Source: Blastobasis lacticolella (lineage: Eukaryota > Arthropoda > Insecta > Lepidoptera > Blastobasidae). Taken from it: a stretch of DNA of 64,000 nt. The first letter of the stretch is position 1, and each line of letters starts with the position of its first letter. The translations under genes were made by a program, and so were the position numbers. Shown here piece after piece: positions 53,647-64,000 of this stretch. The notes under the pieces were generated by a model. That model ran no database searches and was not told the origin of the DNA. It saw only the letters and a list, made by a program, of their open reading frames with translations. The stretch spans positions 15,641,428-15,705,427 of the forward strand of contig LR990049.1 of assembly GCA_905147135.1 (NCBI GenBank), given 5' to 3'.

Positions 53647-55400
53647 ATGCGTGTAGCAGTTGTTCTTTTGGCCGCCCTCGTCGCCGTTTCGGGTAAGCAT
53701 TACAATTTTAAATAAAATGTAGGCAATGCGTAAATAAAATTAGTAACTGACTTCTTTAAATGTCTATTTAAATTATAATAACTTTTAGATATCTATTTTA
53801 TTCAATTTTTTTTACCTTTTGGTAAGCGGTAACAGTCGTTCATAACAGCCACATTTCAAGTATTTACTTTGTAAAAATAATATTTTAAATGTTCCATAAA
53901 GCATAATGTTTAAGATAAGTTGGTAATATAATTTTGAAATTAGAGATTTTATTTTATTTTATTGGGCAGTGCTGTTTTTAAATTAATTGTAAGTTTAGGA
54001 TTATTTTATTGTAATTAACTTTAAATATAAATTAAATTAAAAAACGAACTCGAAGGAATTCGACTAAGTTAAGTTAACTATACTATATTTTTGTAACTAT
54101 AAAGTACCGGGATAACCTTCGCCTTTCTTATTGGTTACAAGCCGGCGTTCACATCAACCACCAATCCCAACTACCAATTAATCCACGCCGTGAAGACCGC
54201 CTTAGCGTACTTAATTTAAATGAATCAATTAGCAAGTCGTATTCAGCCTCAATACTTTATAGTTAAAAAAAATAGAGTATGGAAGTTGCTACAAAGTAGA
54301 AGGGTAGGAAAAGATTTATACTCAGAGTGAATTAAAACACTTTATGTACAGTTATTCATAATAATAGAGTTCCATCACGAAGTGACAACACAAAGTGTTA
54401 AATATATATTCAGAGTATTTAATGTTATTACACAAATCACCCGATTACATTATTTTTCAGCTTCCTCGGTTTCCGAGGAATGGCGCAGCAACAGGATTGT
54501 TGGTGGGTCGGTGACCACCATCAACCAATACCCATTTGGCACGGCCTTGCTGTTCTCTAGCAACCTGGCAACTTACTGGCAATCCTGCGGTGGTACCCTC
54601 CTCAACACTCGCTCCGTTCTGTCTGCTGCCCATTGCTTCTGGTACGATATTCACATTCCTAAATTTGATTTAACATATATATTATCTACTGGTTAGATTA
54701 AATATAAAATTAATATGTTTGTTTCGCAGGGGAAGGACTGCCGCTCAATGGCGTATCCGTGTCGGCTCCACCTGGGCCAACAGCGGCGGCACCGTCCACA
54801 ACACACAGCAGATCATCAACCACCCCAACTACAACAACAATAACTTAGACAACGATGTCTCGATCCTGCGCAGTGCCACCACCATCGGCTACATCAACAA
54901 CGCCGTCGCGCCCGCCAGCATCGCCGGCGCCAACTACAACCTCGCCGACAACCAAGTCGTCTGGGCCATCGGATGGGGCACCACCTCTGTCAGTACATTC
55001 TTCGATGACCAACAATTATTACACCTATGCACGCCTGAACATAAGGAAGCGTACTCTTTATCCACATGATTGAATATTAAACTTGAACGTTTTAAATTTC
55101 TAGTTCGGCGGCCAATCTTCTGAACAGCTGCGCCACGTGCAGATCTGGACCGTGAACCAGGCCACCTGCAGGAACCGCTACGCCACGGTCGGCAACACCG
55201 TCACCGACAACATGCTGTGCGCCGGCTGGCTGGACGTGGGCGGCCGCGACGCCTGCCAGGGAGACTCCGGCGGACCCCTTATCCACAACGGCGTGGTCGT
55301 CGGTGTCTGCTCCTGGGGCCGCCAGTGCGCTCTCGCTCAGTTCCCTGGTGTCAACGCTCGCGTATCTCGCTACACCGCTTGGATCCAAGCTAACGCTTAA
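53647..55400 (+). CDS. Trypsin, young array copy 4
   Basis: Exons 53647-53692, 54461-54641, 54730-54988 and 55104-55400 give 260 aa. The triad and pocket are intact, as in copy 3. It has [10 protein letters not shown] (Thr for Ser) in the segment before His73, shared with copy 5, and TTIGYINN in exon 3. Exon 4 encodes the same protein as copy 3 as far as I can read, with a few silent changes. Intron 1 (768 nt) closely matches copy 3; the downstream flank matches copy 5. AATAAA at 55429-55434. Expected to be an active secreted trypsin. Confidence 0.93.
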
Positions 55401-55482
55401 GATGTACCTACCGCATATAATTAAGTATAATAAATTCCATTGTCTATAAAAGTAACTGAATTATTTTTCGTCATTTATTTAC

Positions 55483-55518
55483 AATTCCTGAAATGGCCTA
55501 TCAACCATTTCAGGAATT
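55483..55518. repeat. Hairpin created in the 3' flank of copy 4 only
   Basis: aattcctgaaatgg (55483-55496) and ccatttcaggaatt (55505-55518) pair perfectly around an 8-nt loop. The other copies have only the left arm, followed directly by caacctaaaaatgtag-type sequence. Confidence 0.8.
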
Positions 55519-55519
55519 T

Positions 55520-57700
55520 AGAAACCTATCAATGTAGCTTATTTTAAATTTACGTCAATCATTTGTAGCATATTGTAGTAAACCCACAATGAAAAAATAT
55601 TTAAATTACTGCATTACAATTGTGCAGGGTACAGCAGTAGGTATAATTATGATCAAGTATAGCGCCTCCAGTCTTGATGTTTAATTACATTTGAAACATG
55701 TTTCTATTTAGGTGGTTTAATTAATCTAAGATTTGCCCAAATGATGTTTTATGACGATAATAGGATTAGGTTTGCATGAACATGCTTATCTAAGTAAGCA
55801 GGTTGGTAGATAGGTAGGTAGGTAGGTCTTCTAGAAGATACCTGCTAATCCATCCTAAACTACTACAAAATTATATTTTTCGGGGAACGTAACGCAGGCA
55901 TAGCATTTTTTTTGGTATTATCAATAGGCTTACATTTGACCTCAACTCACCTGATGGAAAGCAACGATGAGGTCGAAGGTGTAGCATGCGTGCCTAGAAG
56001 ATACCTATTCACTCTTGATTCTGAGCATTCCTCAGCAGCGCGCATAAGAAAGGAATAGTGGTAGTGTAGTGTCCAGCAGCAACTCGTCGTCTTGATGTGG
56101 ATCATGTGTGTTGTTCAGGTATAACTTGCTACAATAGTGATTCGCAAAGAGCGTTTGATTTTCTATAACTTCGCGTACTTAGCCCAAACACACAATTTTG
56201 AAGATGTTCCAGTAATCAATTCGACCGATGATAATAAACTTAGTTCTGTTTAAAACCAGAAATTTTACCTATGCAAATTCTGATCTTTGAAATATCTGGT
56301 TTGCAAAATAAGTTTAGGGTTCGAATAGTTCGAAGTATAGAGTTGAAATTAAGCTTTGAATTGTTAACAGAGGCAATAAGAATATTCTTGCGTTGTAGAA
56401 CATTTCGCGAAATATCCAAAACAAAGCTCTTGTCTATGTTAATGTAAGGGTCAGAAATGACTGCTCTTAGTTAACACTGCAGAAAAGCTCCACTTTACTC
56501 AGAGATCAATGGGGAGAAAAAAGAAGATTTATTTTTGAAAGAGAAAGTTTTCTTTCAATACAAGTCGTTTATACAATTTATATTGCATGGCAAATACCAG
56601 GCTACCTCACTTAGCCGTCTCCACTGGAAATGTACAATTTTTTTTAAATTTACTTATATGGAAAATTTTTGGTGTTATAATGTAGCTAAGCTCTTAGAGT
56701 TCCACATCAGATATTCCAGATCTTTGATGTTTATCATTCTGAACTTCTGCTAATGCACCTTTTGCATACATTTGTCATAGTGTAGCTGGTCTCGTAGAGT
56801 TCCACATCAGATGTGAATATAGATAGATCTCTGAATTCTGTACGTCAACAAAAATGACGATTACGCTGAACAACTTCTGCTAAGGCACCATTTACATATA
56901 TATGAAGTGTACTAGGTGCCTTAAAGTTCCATATTAGATATTCTATATCTTAGATTTTTATACGTCGCATCAGAAAATGCTACACATGCTAAATAACTTT
57001 TGCTAAGACAACGTTTCCATACTTCTTTAGCTAGTCTATATCAGATGTTCAAATCGTGAAAATCAATTATACCCTTTATGTTTCCTATACTTTTTTTATA
57101 TACCATACAGGTGACAAATAAGCTTACGGCCTGCCTGATTGATGGTAAGCAGTCACCGCAGCCTATGGACGTTTGCAATACCAAGGGCAGCATCCACGCG
57201 TTGCCGACCCCGTAAAAACCTTTTCACCCCTTTATTAAAGAACTCCATGTTGTACTCTTTAGGAAAAACCTCTTCAGGTAGTTCAATCCACACCCTTAGA
57301 GTGCGTGGAAGAAAGTTTCTTTGGAACCGCATAGTTCGCGACCAATTTGATTTAATAGCAATGCAAAAAAAACTTCATTCAAATTCGACTAGTAGTTCCA
57401 GAGATTAGCGTGTACAAATAGATAAACAGGCATACAAAATTTGCAAAAAACTTATTCTATGACTAGCTTTTGCCCGGACTTTGTCCGCGTTTAAATAGTT
57501 TTTAGGGTAGTTTATCTTTTTCTTGAGCGACAGTTTTAAATGACTCCCTAATGTATGAAACCCAGTAAGTACTACGGAGAGATCAACCTGTATCTCCGGT
57601 TCTACACAATTAAATTAGATAAAATATGGCCTAGACCTCAAACTACCAAACTGTGAAATCCCCATCAAAATCCATTCCGCGCGATTTCCTTATTTCTTAC
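55520..57700. repeat. Tandem-unit flank (unit of copy 4) with two LINE fragments
   Basis: Near-identical to 60840-62995 (offset about 5.3 kb). It holds a (ggta)n run at about 55800-55830, a 116-bp LINE tail (-) at 55908-56023, and a LINE 3' end (-) at about 57125-57350 (EVFPKEYNMEFFNKGVKRFL when read on the minus strand). No host gene is supported. Confidence 0.65.
55908..56023 (-). mobile_element. 116-bp truncated LINE tail with AGCATT target duplication
   Basis: A poly(T) start and gctttccatcaggtgagttg on the minus strand mark a LINE 3' tail. AGCATT occurs at 55902-55907 and 56024-56029. Copies 2 and 3 have the empty site (catagcatttctcagcagcg, about 41340 and 46908). The copy 5 unit carries the same insertion at about 61207-61324. 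Confidence 0.8.
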
Positions 57701-57713
57701 AATGTTATTGATC

Positions 57714-58257
57714 AGATGGTCCGATCGCGTGCGAAATACCGAAGTTCTGCGACGAGCCAATGTTGGTGGCATTGAGAGCTATATTATGCGTCGGCAGCTT
57801 CGGTGGTGCGGACATGTATCCCGTATGGCGGAGGAAAGAGTGGCAAAGCGCATCTTTTATTCTGAACTAGAGGAGGGCAAGCGGAAACGCGGCGGACAAC
57901 TCCTCCGATATAAAGATGTTCAGAAGCGTCACATGAAAGGGTGTAACATTCAGCCCTCTTTGTGGGAAGATTTGGCAGCACAAAGGTCTGAATGGCGCGG
58001 GCTTGTACAGAGGAAAGTACGCGACTTTGAGGAGCAGCGCCAAGCTGACCTCGACGCTAAACGCGATCAAGTAAAAGCCCGTACACCCGCAGCCATCATT
58101 TACAATTTTATAAACGGCAAACTGACGTGCCCACATTGTGCACGGGAGTTTGCCGCGAAGATTGGCTATGCAAACCATCTACGTGCGCATCAGCGCAGAT
58201 CTGATTAGGGGTTGAAGAGGTCGCCATGGCCGAAACCGGTCGGAAGAAGAGAGAGAG
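57714..58257 (+). mobile_element. 5'-truncated LINE, 544 bp, ATTGATC target duplication, copy 4 unit only
   Basis: ATTGATC at 57707-57713 and 58258-58264 flanks it; the copy 5 unit has the empty site (acaatgtttattgatctatt, about 62990). The intact frame up to 58208 encodes [52 protein letters not shown], and a C-terminal C2H2-like finger [21 protein letters not shown]. This is the C-terminus of a LINE polyprotein (RTE- or CR1-like). It ends in (ga)n. Confidence 0.85.
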
Positions 58258-58269
58258 ATTGATCTATTA

Positions 58270-58795
58270 TGGTTCTAAATTAGGTGTAACAGTTTCCAAC
58301 ATCAATTATAGGTACCCCACATGTTGCCCCGCTTAATAGCTACACAACAAAAAAAGATTGAAATCCATCTAGTAGTTCTGAAGATTAGAGTGTACAAAGA
58401 GACAACAAAAATTTTAAAAATTCTTATTCTTTTACTAATTATTTTAATAAGTTAGCCCTAAACTTTTTTTAAATAAGTTCTTACATTCATTTTTACTGTT
58501 ATATTATATGTATACATACTATCTCTTCATACTATTTTGGTTTGTAAATATATTCAGTATATTTACACTAGACACTAGTTTCATCTTGCAGATCTGCAAC
58601 AGTAAAAACTGAAACAAGGCCCAGAGGAACAGAGGCCTTATTTTTGAACCGTTTTGGAACGCAAGCGCTCGCAGTGATGCGAGTGCATGGTTTCAAAAGT
58701 CTGTAACACAATAATATCAACTCCACAACACACAACTCAAACAAACCTACAGCGATTCATAGTACATGGAACATTATTATTATTAAGCATTAAAA
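58270..58795. repeat. Tandem-unit flank before copy 5
   Basis: Homologous to 63005-63525 and, in part, to 44080-44575. No gene is seen. Confidence 0.55.
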
Positions 58796-58801
58796 AAACT
58801 G

Positions 58802-58918
58802 TTATCTTTTAACACCTAAGCAAGATTAAAGTGTATTTGTCAGTAGCAAGAGATTAAATCGATATCTTAACCGATCATTATATATAGAGGGGCAATTCAT
58901 TGTCGGTATCCACAGTTC
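58802..58918 (+). promoter_or_regulatory. Promoter of young trypsin copy 5
   Basis: TTATCT 58802-58807 is kept, but the second GATA site reads AGATTA (58823-58828). TATATATAG 58879-58887; the ACAGT initiator follows. ATG at 58934. Confidence 0.55.
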
Positions 58919-58933
58919 TAAGGAATAGCCAGG

Positions 58934-60722
58934 ATGCGTGTAGCAGTTGTTCTTTTGGCCGCCCTCGTCGCCGTTTCGGGTAAGCATTACAATTATAAAT
59001 AAAATATACGCAATGCGTAAACAAAATTAGTGACCGACTTCTTTAAATGTCTATTTAAATTATAATAACTTTTAAATATCTATTTTATTCATTTTTTTTA
59101 CCTTATGGTAAGCGGTAACAGTCGCTCATACCAGCCACGATACAAGCATTTACGTTGCAAACATTATATTTTAAATGTTCCATAAAGCATAATGTTTAAG
59201 ATTTGTTGGTCCTATAATTTTAAAATATTATATTTTATTTTATTTTATTAGGCAGTGCTGTTTTTTAATTTGCTGTAATTTTGGCTTCATTTTATTTTTA
59301 TTAACTATAAATATAAATTATATTATAAAACAAAATCGAAAGTCACCGCGTTCGACTAAGCTAAGTTAAGTATACTTTATTTTTTGTAACTATAAAGTAC
59401 TGGGATAACCTTCGCCTTTCTTACAAGCCGGCGTTCACATCAACCACCAATCCCAACTACCAATTAATCCACGCCGTGAAGACCGCATTAGCGTACTTAA
59501 TTTGAATAAACCAATGAGCAAGTCGTATTCAGCCTCAATACTTGATAGTAAAAAAAATAGAGTATGGAAGTTCCTCCAAAGTAGAAGGGTATAAAAAGAT
59601 TTATATTCAGAGAATAATATTCCACTTTGTATTCCACTTTTTATATAGTGGAACTAGTGTACAAAAAGTGATTTAATTCATAATAATAGAGTTCCATCAC
59701 GAAGCGACAACACAAAGTGTTAAATATATATTCAGAGTATTTAATGTTATTACACAAATCACCCGATTACATTATTTTTCAGCTTCCTCGGTTTCCGAGG
59801 AATGGCGCAGCAACAGGATTGTTGGTGGGTCGGTGACCACCATCAACCAATACCCATTTGGCACGGCCTTGCTGTTCTCTAGCAACCTGGCAACTTACTG
59901 GCAATCCTGCGGTGGTACCCTCCTTAACACTCGCTCCGTTCTGTCTGCTGCCCATTGCTTTTGGTACGATATTCAGATTTCTAAATTTGATTTTACATAT
60001 TTATTATCTACTGGTTAGTTTAATTATAAAATTAATATGTTTGCTTCGCAGGGGAAGGTCTGCCGCTCAATGGCGTATCCGTGTCGGCTCCACCTGGGCC
60101 AACAGCGGCGGCACCGTCCACAACACACAGCAGATCATCAACCACCCCAACTACAACAACAACAACTTAGACAACGATGTCTCCATCCTGCGCAGTGCCA
60201 CCACTATCGGCTACATCAACAACGCCGTCGCGCCCGCCAGCATCGCCGGTGCCAACTACAACCTCGCCGACAACCAAGTCGTCTGGGCCATCGGATGGGG
60301 CACCACCTCCGTCAGTACATTCTTCGATGACCAACAATTATTACACCTATGCACGCCTGAACATGAGGAAGCGTACTCTTTATCCACATGATTGAATATT
60401 AAACTTGATCGTTTTAAATTTCTAGTTCGGCGGTCAATCTTCTGAGCAGCTGCGCCACGTGCAGATCTGGACCGTGAACCAGGCCACCTGCAGGAACCGC
60501 TACGCCACGGTCGGCAACACCGTCACCGACAACATGCTGTGCGCCGGCTGGCTGGACGTGGGCGGCCGCGACGCCTGCCAGGGAGACTCCGGCGGACCCC
60601 TTATCCACAACGGCGTGGTCGTCGGTGTCTGCTCCTGGGGCCGCCAGTGCGCTCTCGCTCAGTTCCCTGGTGTCAACGCTCGCGTATCTCGCTTCACCGC
60701 TTGGATCCAAGCTAACGCTTAA
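58934..60722 (+). CDS. Trypsin, young array copy 5
   Basis: Exons 58934-58979, 59783-59963, 60052-60310 and 60426-60722 give 260 aa. The triad and pocket are intact. Exon 2 has [10 protein letters not shown] as in copy 4. Exon 4 ends [11 protein letters not shown], with Phe as in copy 1 where copies 2-4 have Tyr, a patchwork that suggests conversion between copies. Intron 1 is 803 nt. AATAAA at 60751-60756. Expected to be an active secreted trypsin. Confidence 0.93.
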
Positions 60723-60759
60723 GATGTACCCATCGCATATAATTAAGTTAAATAAATTC

Positions 60760-63525
60760 CATGGTCAATAAAATTAACTGAATTATTTTTCGTCATTTAT
60801 TTACAATTCCTGAAATGCCAAACTAAAAATGTAGATTATTTTATATTAACATCTAACATTTGTAGCATATTGTAGTAAACCTACAATAAAAAAATATTTA
60901 AATGACTGAATTACAATTGTGCAGGGTACAGTAGCAGTATGAATAATTATGATCAAGTATAGCGCCTCCAGTCTTGATGTTTAATTACATTTGAAACATG
61001 TTTCTATTTAGGTGGTTTAATTAATCTAAGATTTGCCCGAATGATGTTTTATGACGATAATATTATTAGGTTTGCATGAACATGCTTATCTAAGTAAGCA
61101 GGTAGGTAGATAGGTAGGTAGGTAGGTCTTCTAGAAGATACCTGCTAATCCTTCCTAGACTACTCCAAGATTATATTTTTCGGGAAACGTAACGCAGGCA
61201 TAGCATATTTGGTTGTTATTTTAAATAGGCTTGCATTTGACCACAACTCACCTGATGGAAAGTAACGATAAGGTCGAAGGTGTAGCATGCGTGCCTAGAA
61301 GATACCTATTCACTCTTGATTCTGAGCATTCCTCAGCAGCGCGCATAAGAAAGGAATAGTGGTAGTGTAGTGTCCAGCAGCAACTCGTCGTCTTGATGTG
61401 GATCATGTGTGTTGTTCAGGTATAACTTGCTACAATAGTGATTCGCAAAGAGCGTTTAATTTTCTATAACTTCGCGTACTTAGCCCAAACACACACAATT
61501 TTGAAGATGTTCCAGTAATCAATTCGACCGATGATAATAAACTTAGTTCTGTTTAAAATCAGAAATTTTACCTATACAAATTCTGATCTTTGAAATATCT
61601 GGTTTGCAAAATAAGTTTAGGGTTCGAATAGTTCGAAGTATAGAGTTGAAATTGAGCTTTGAATTGTTAACAGAGGCAATAAGAATATTCTTGTGTTGTA
61701 GAAAATTTCGCGAAATATCCAAAACAAAGCTCTTGTCTATGTTGATGTAAGGGTCGGAAATGACTGCTCTTAGTTAACACTGCAGAAAAGCTCCAGGTTA
61801 CTCAGAGATCAATGGGGAGAGAAAAAAAGATTTAGTTTTGAAAGAGAAAGTTTTCTTTCAATACAAGTCGTTTATACAATTTATATTGCATGGCAAATAC
61901 CAGGCTACCTCACTTAGCCGTCTCCACTAGAAATGTAAAATTTTTTTGAAATTGACTTATATGGAAAACTTTTGGTGTTATAATGTAGCTAAGCTCTTAG
62001 AATTCCACATTAGATATTCCAGATCTTTAATGTTTATCATTCTGAACTTCTGCTAATGCACCTTTTGCATAAATATGTCATAGTGTAGCTGGTCTCGTAG
62101 AGTTCCACATCAGATGTGAATATAGATAGATCTCTGAATTCTGTACCTCAACAAAAATGACGATTACGCTGAACAACTTCTGCTAAGGCATCATTTACAT
62201 ATATATGAAGTGTACTAGGTGCCTTAAAGTTCCATATTAGATATTCTATATCTTAGATTTTTATACGTAGCATCAGAAAATGCTACACATGCTAAATAAC
62301 TTTTGCTAAGACAACGTTTCCATATTTCTTTAGCTAGTCTATATCAGATGTTCAAATCGTGAAAATCAATTATACCCTTTATGTTTCCTATACTTTTTTT
62401 ATATACTATATAGGTGACAAATAAGCTTACGGCCTGCCTGATTGATGGTAAGCAGTCACCGCAGCCTATGGACGTTTGCAATACCAGGGGCAGCATCCAC
62501 GCGTTGCCGACCCCGTAAAAACCTTTTCACCCCTTTTTTAAAGAACTCCATGTTGTACTCTTTAGGAAAAACCTCTTCAGGTAGTTCAATCCACACCCTT
62601 AGAGTGCGTGGAAGAAAGTTTCTTTGGAACCGCATAGTTCGCGACCAATTTTATTTCATTTAAATTCGACTAGTAGTTCCAGAGATTAGCGTGTACAAAT
62701 AGATAAACAGGCATACAAAATTTGCAAAAAACTTATTTTATGACTAGCTTTTGCCCGGACTTTGTCCGCGTTTAAATAGTTTTTAGGGTAGTTTATATTT
62801 TTCTTGAGCGACAGTTTTAAATGACTCCCTAATGTATGAAACCCAGTAAGTACTACGAACAGGTCAACCTGTATCTCCGGTTCTACACAATTGAATTAGA
62901 TGAAATATGGCCTAGATGTTAAGTTGGACCCCAAACTACCAAACTTTGAAATCCCTATCAAAATCCATTCCGCGCGATTTCCTTATTTCTTACAATGTTT
63001 ATTGATCTATTATGGTTCTAAATTAGGTGAAACAGTTTCCAACATCAATTATATGTACCCTACATGTTGCCCCGCTTAATAGCTACACAATAAAAAAAGA
63101 TTGAAATCCATCTAGTAGTTCTGAACATTAGCGTGTACAAAAAGACAACAAAAATTTAAAAAATTCTTATTCTATTACTAATTATTTTAATATGTTAGCG
63201 CTAAACTTTTTTAAATAAGTTCAATGTTCTTACATTTATTTTTACTGTTATATTATATGTATACATACTATCTCTTCATACTATTTTGGTTTGTAAACAC
63301 TGAGACACTGATTTCATCTTGCAGATCTGCAACAGTAAAAACTGAAACAAGGCCCAGAGGAACAGAGGCCCTATTTTTGAACCATTTTGGAACGCAAGCG
63401 CTCGCAGTGATGCGAGTGCATGGTTTCAAAAGTGTGTAACACAATAATATATGTGGTGTCAACTACACAAACAAACCTACAGCAATTCATAGTACATGGA
63501 ACATTATTAATATTTAGCATTAAAA
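60760..63525. repeat. Tandem-unit flank (unit of copy 5)
   Basis: Near-identical to the copy 4 unit, with the shared LINE tail (-) at about 61207-61324 and the LINE 3' end (-) at about 62428-62640, but without the 544-bp LINE at 57714-58257. No host gene is supported. Confidence 0.65.
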
Positions 63526-63531
63526 AAAATG

Positions 63532-63650
63532 TTATCTTTTAACACCTAAGCAAGATTAAAGTGTATTTGTCAGTAGCAAGAGATTAAATTGATATCTTAA
63601 CCGATCATTATATATAGAGGGGCAATTCATTGTCGGTATCCACAGTTCTA
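63532..63650 (+). promoter_or_regulatory. Promoter of young trypsin copy 6
   Basis: TTATCT 63532-63537 with a degenerate partner AGATTA (63553-63558), as in copy 5. TATATATAG 63609-63617. ATG at 63664. Confidence 0.55.
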
Positions 63651-63663
63651 AGGAATAGCCAGG

Positions 63664-64000
63664 ATGCGTGTAGCAGTTGTTCTTTTGGCCGCCCTCGTCG
63701 CCGTTTCGGGTAAGCATTACAATTATAAATAAAAGGTAGGCAATGCGTAAATAAAATTAGTAACTGACTTCTTTAAATGTCTATTTAAATTATAATAACT
63801 TTTAGCTATCTATTTAATTCAATTTTTTACCTGATTGTAAGCGGTAACAGTCGTTCACAACAGCCACGATTCAAGCAATTACGTTGCAAAAATTATATTT
63901 TAAATGTTCCATAAAGCATAATGTTTAAGATTTGTTGGTCCTATAATTTTTAAATTATATACTTTATTTTATTTTATTAGGCAGTGCTTTTTTTAATTTG
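63664..64000 (+). CDS. Trypsin, young array copy 6, first exon only (cut by window edge)
   Basis: Exon 1 at 63664-63709 encodes [15 protein letters not shown] with the same GTAAGC donor and phase as copies 1-5. The remaining 291 nt are intron 1, closely matching copies 3-5. The rest of the gene lies beyond the window, so its integrity is unknown. Confidence 0.85.

Noticed and set aside
57702..58208. 168-codon zinc-finger frame as a host gene
   Set aside because: The conserved words and the ATTGATC target duplication with an empty site in the next unit show it is a truncated LINE C-terminus.

Overview
This window reads as nuclear DNA of a moth or butterfly (Lepidoptera). It is AT-rich, its genes are split by GT-AG introns, it is crowded with short LINE and SINE remnants of lepidopteran type, and its only clear host genes form a tandem array of secreted trypsin-like serine proteases (peptidase family S1). 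The species cannot be named from the sequence.

Layout. Positions 1-179 hold the last exon of a protease gene cut by the window edge. Then follow: a complete trypsin-like gene (2559-4185); an intact gene for a catalytically dead serine protease homologue with His57 changed to Gln and Ser195 to Glu (8742-11466); a frameshifted pseudogene of the same lineage (13329-14873); a second pseudogene (16226-16976); an intact homologue with Ser195 changed to Gly (19811-21829); a trypsin with a 3.6 kb first intron (27807-33048); and five very similar, recently amplified trypsins (36316-37743, 39493-40915, 44711-46470, 53647-55400, 58934-60722). Exon 1 of a sixth amplified copy is at 63664-63709. All lie on the + strand and share one architecture: a 43-49 nt signal-peptide exon (phase 1 junction), a second exon carrying IVGG and the His57 loop (phase 2), a third exon of about 259 nt carrying Asp102 (phase 0), and a last exon carrying the Ser195 loop and a C-terminus ending WIQANA.

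The left half (1-27 kb) is an old, diverged part of the array, with lost catalytic residues and pseudogenes. The right half (36-64 kb) is young: gene bodies and kilobases of flank are nearly identical, and mobile-element insertions shared by or private to particular units record the order of duplication. The young genes share a promoter with a TATA box, an initiator-like ACAGT and an inverted pair of GATA-type sites, which fits midgut expression of secreted digestive zymogens.

Between genes lie LINE 3' tails, tRNA-derived SINEs, several terminal-inverted-repeat elements with recognisable target duplications, and a 3.4 kb Harbinger-like insertion at 49458-52873. That insertion holds a two-exon THAP-domain reading frame on the minus strand and a degenerate 11-bp minisatellite of about 44 units. 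Residue numbers such as His57 or Gly193 follow chymotrypsin numbering. All exon junctions were placed by eye from splice consensus, phase and homology between copies; no transcripts or database searches were available.
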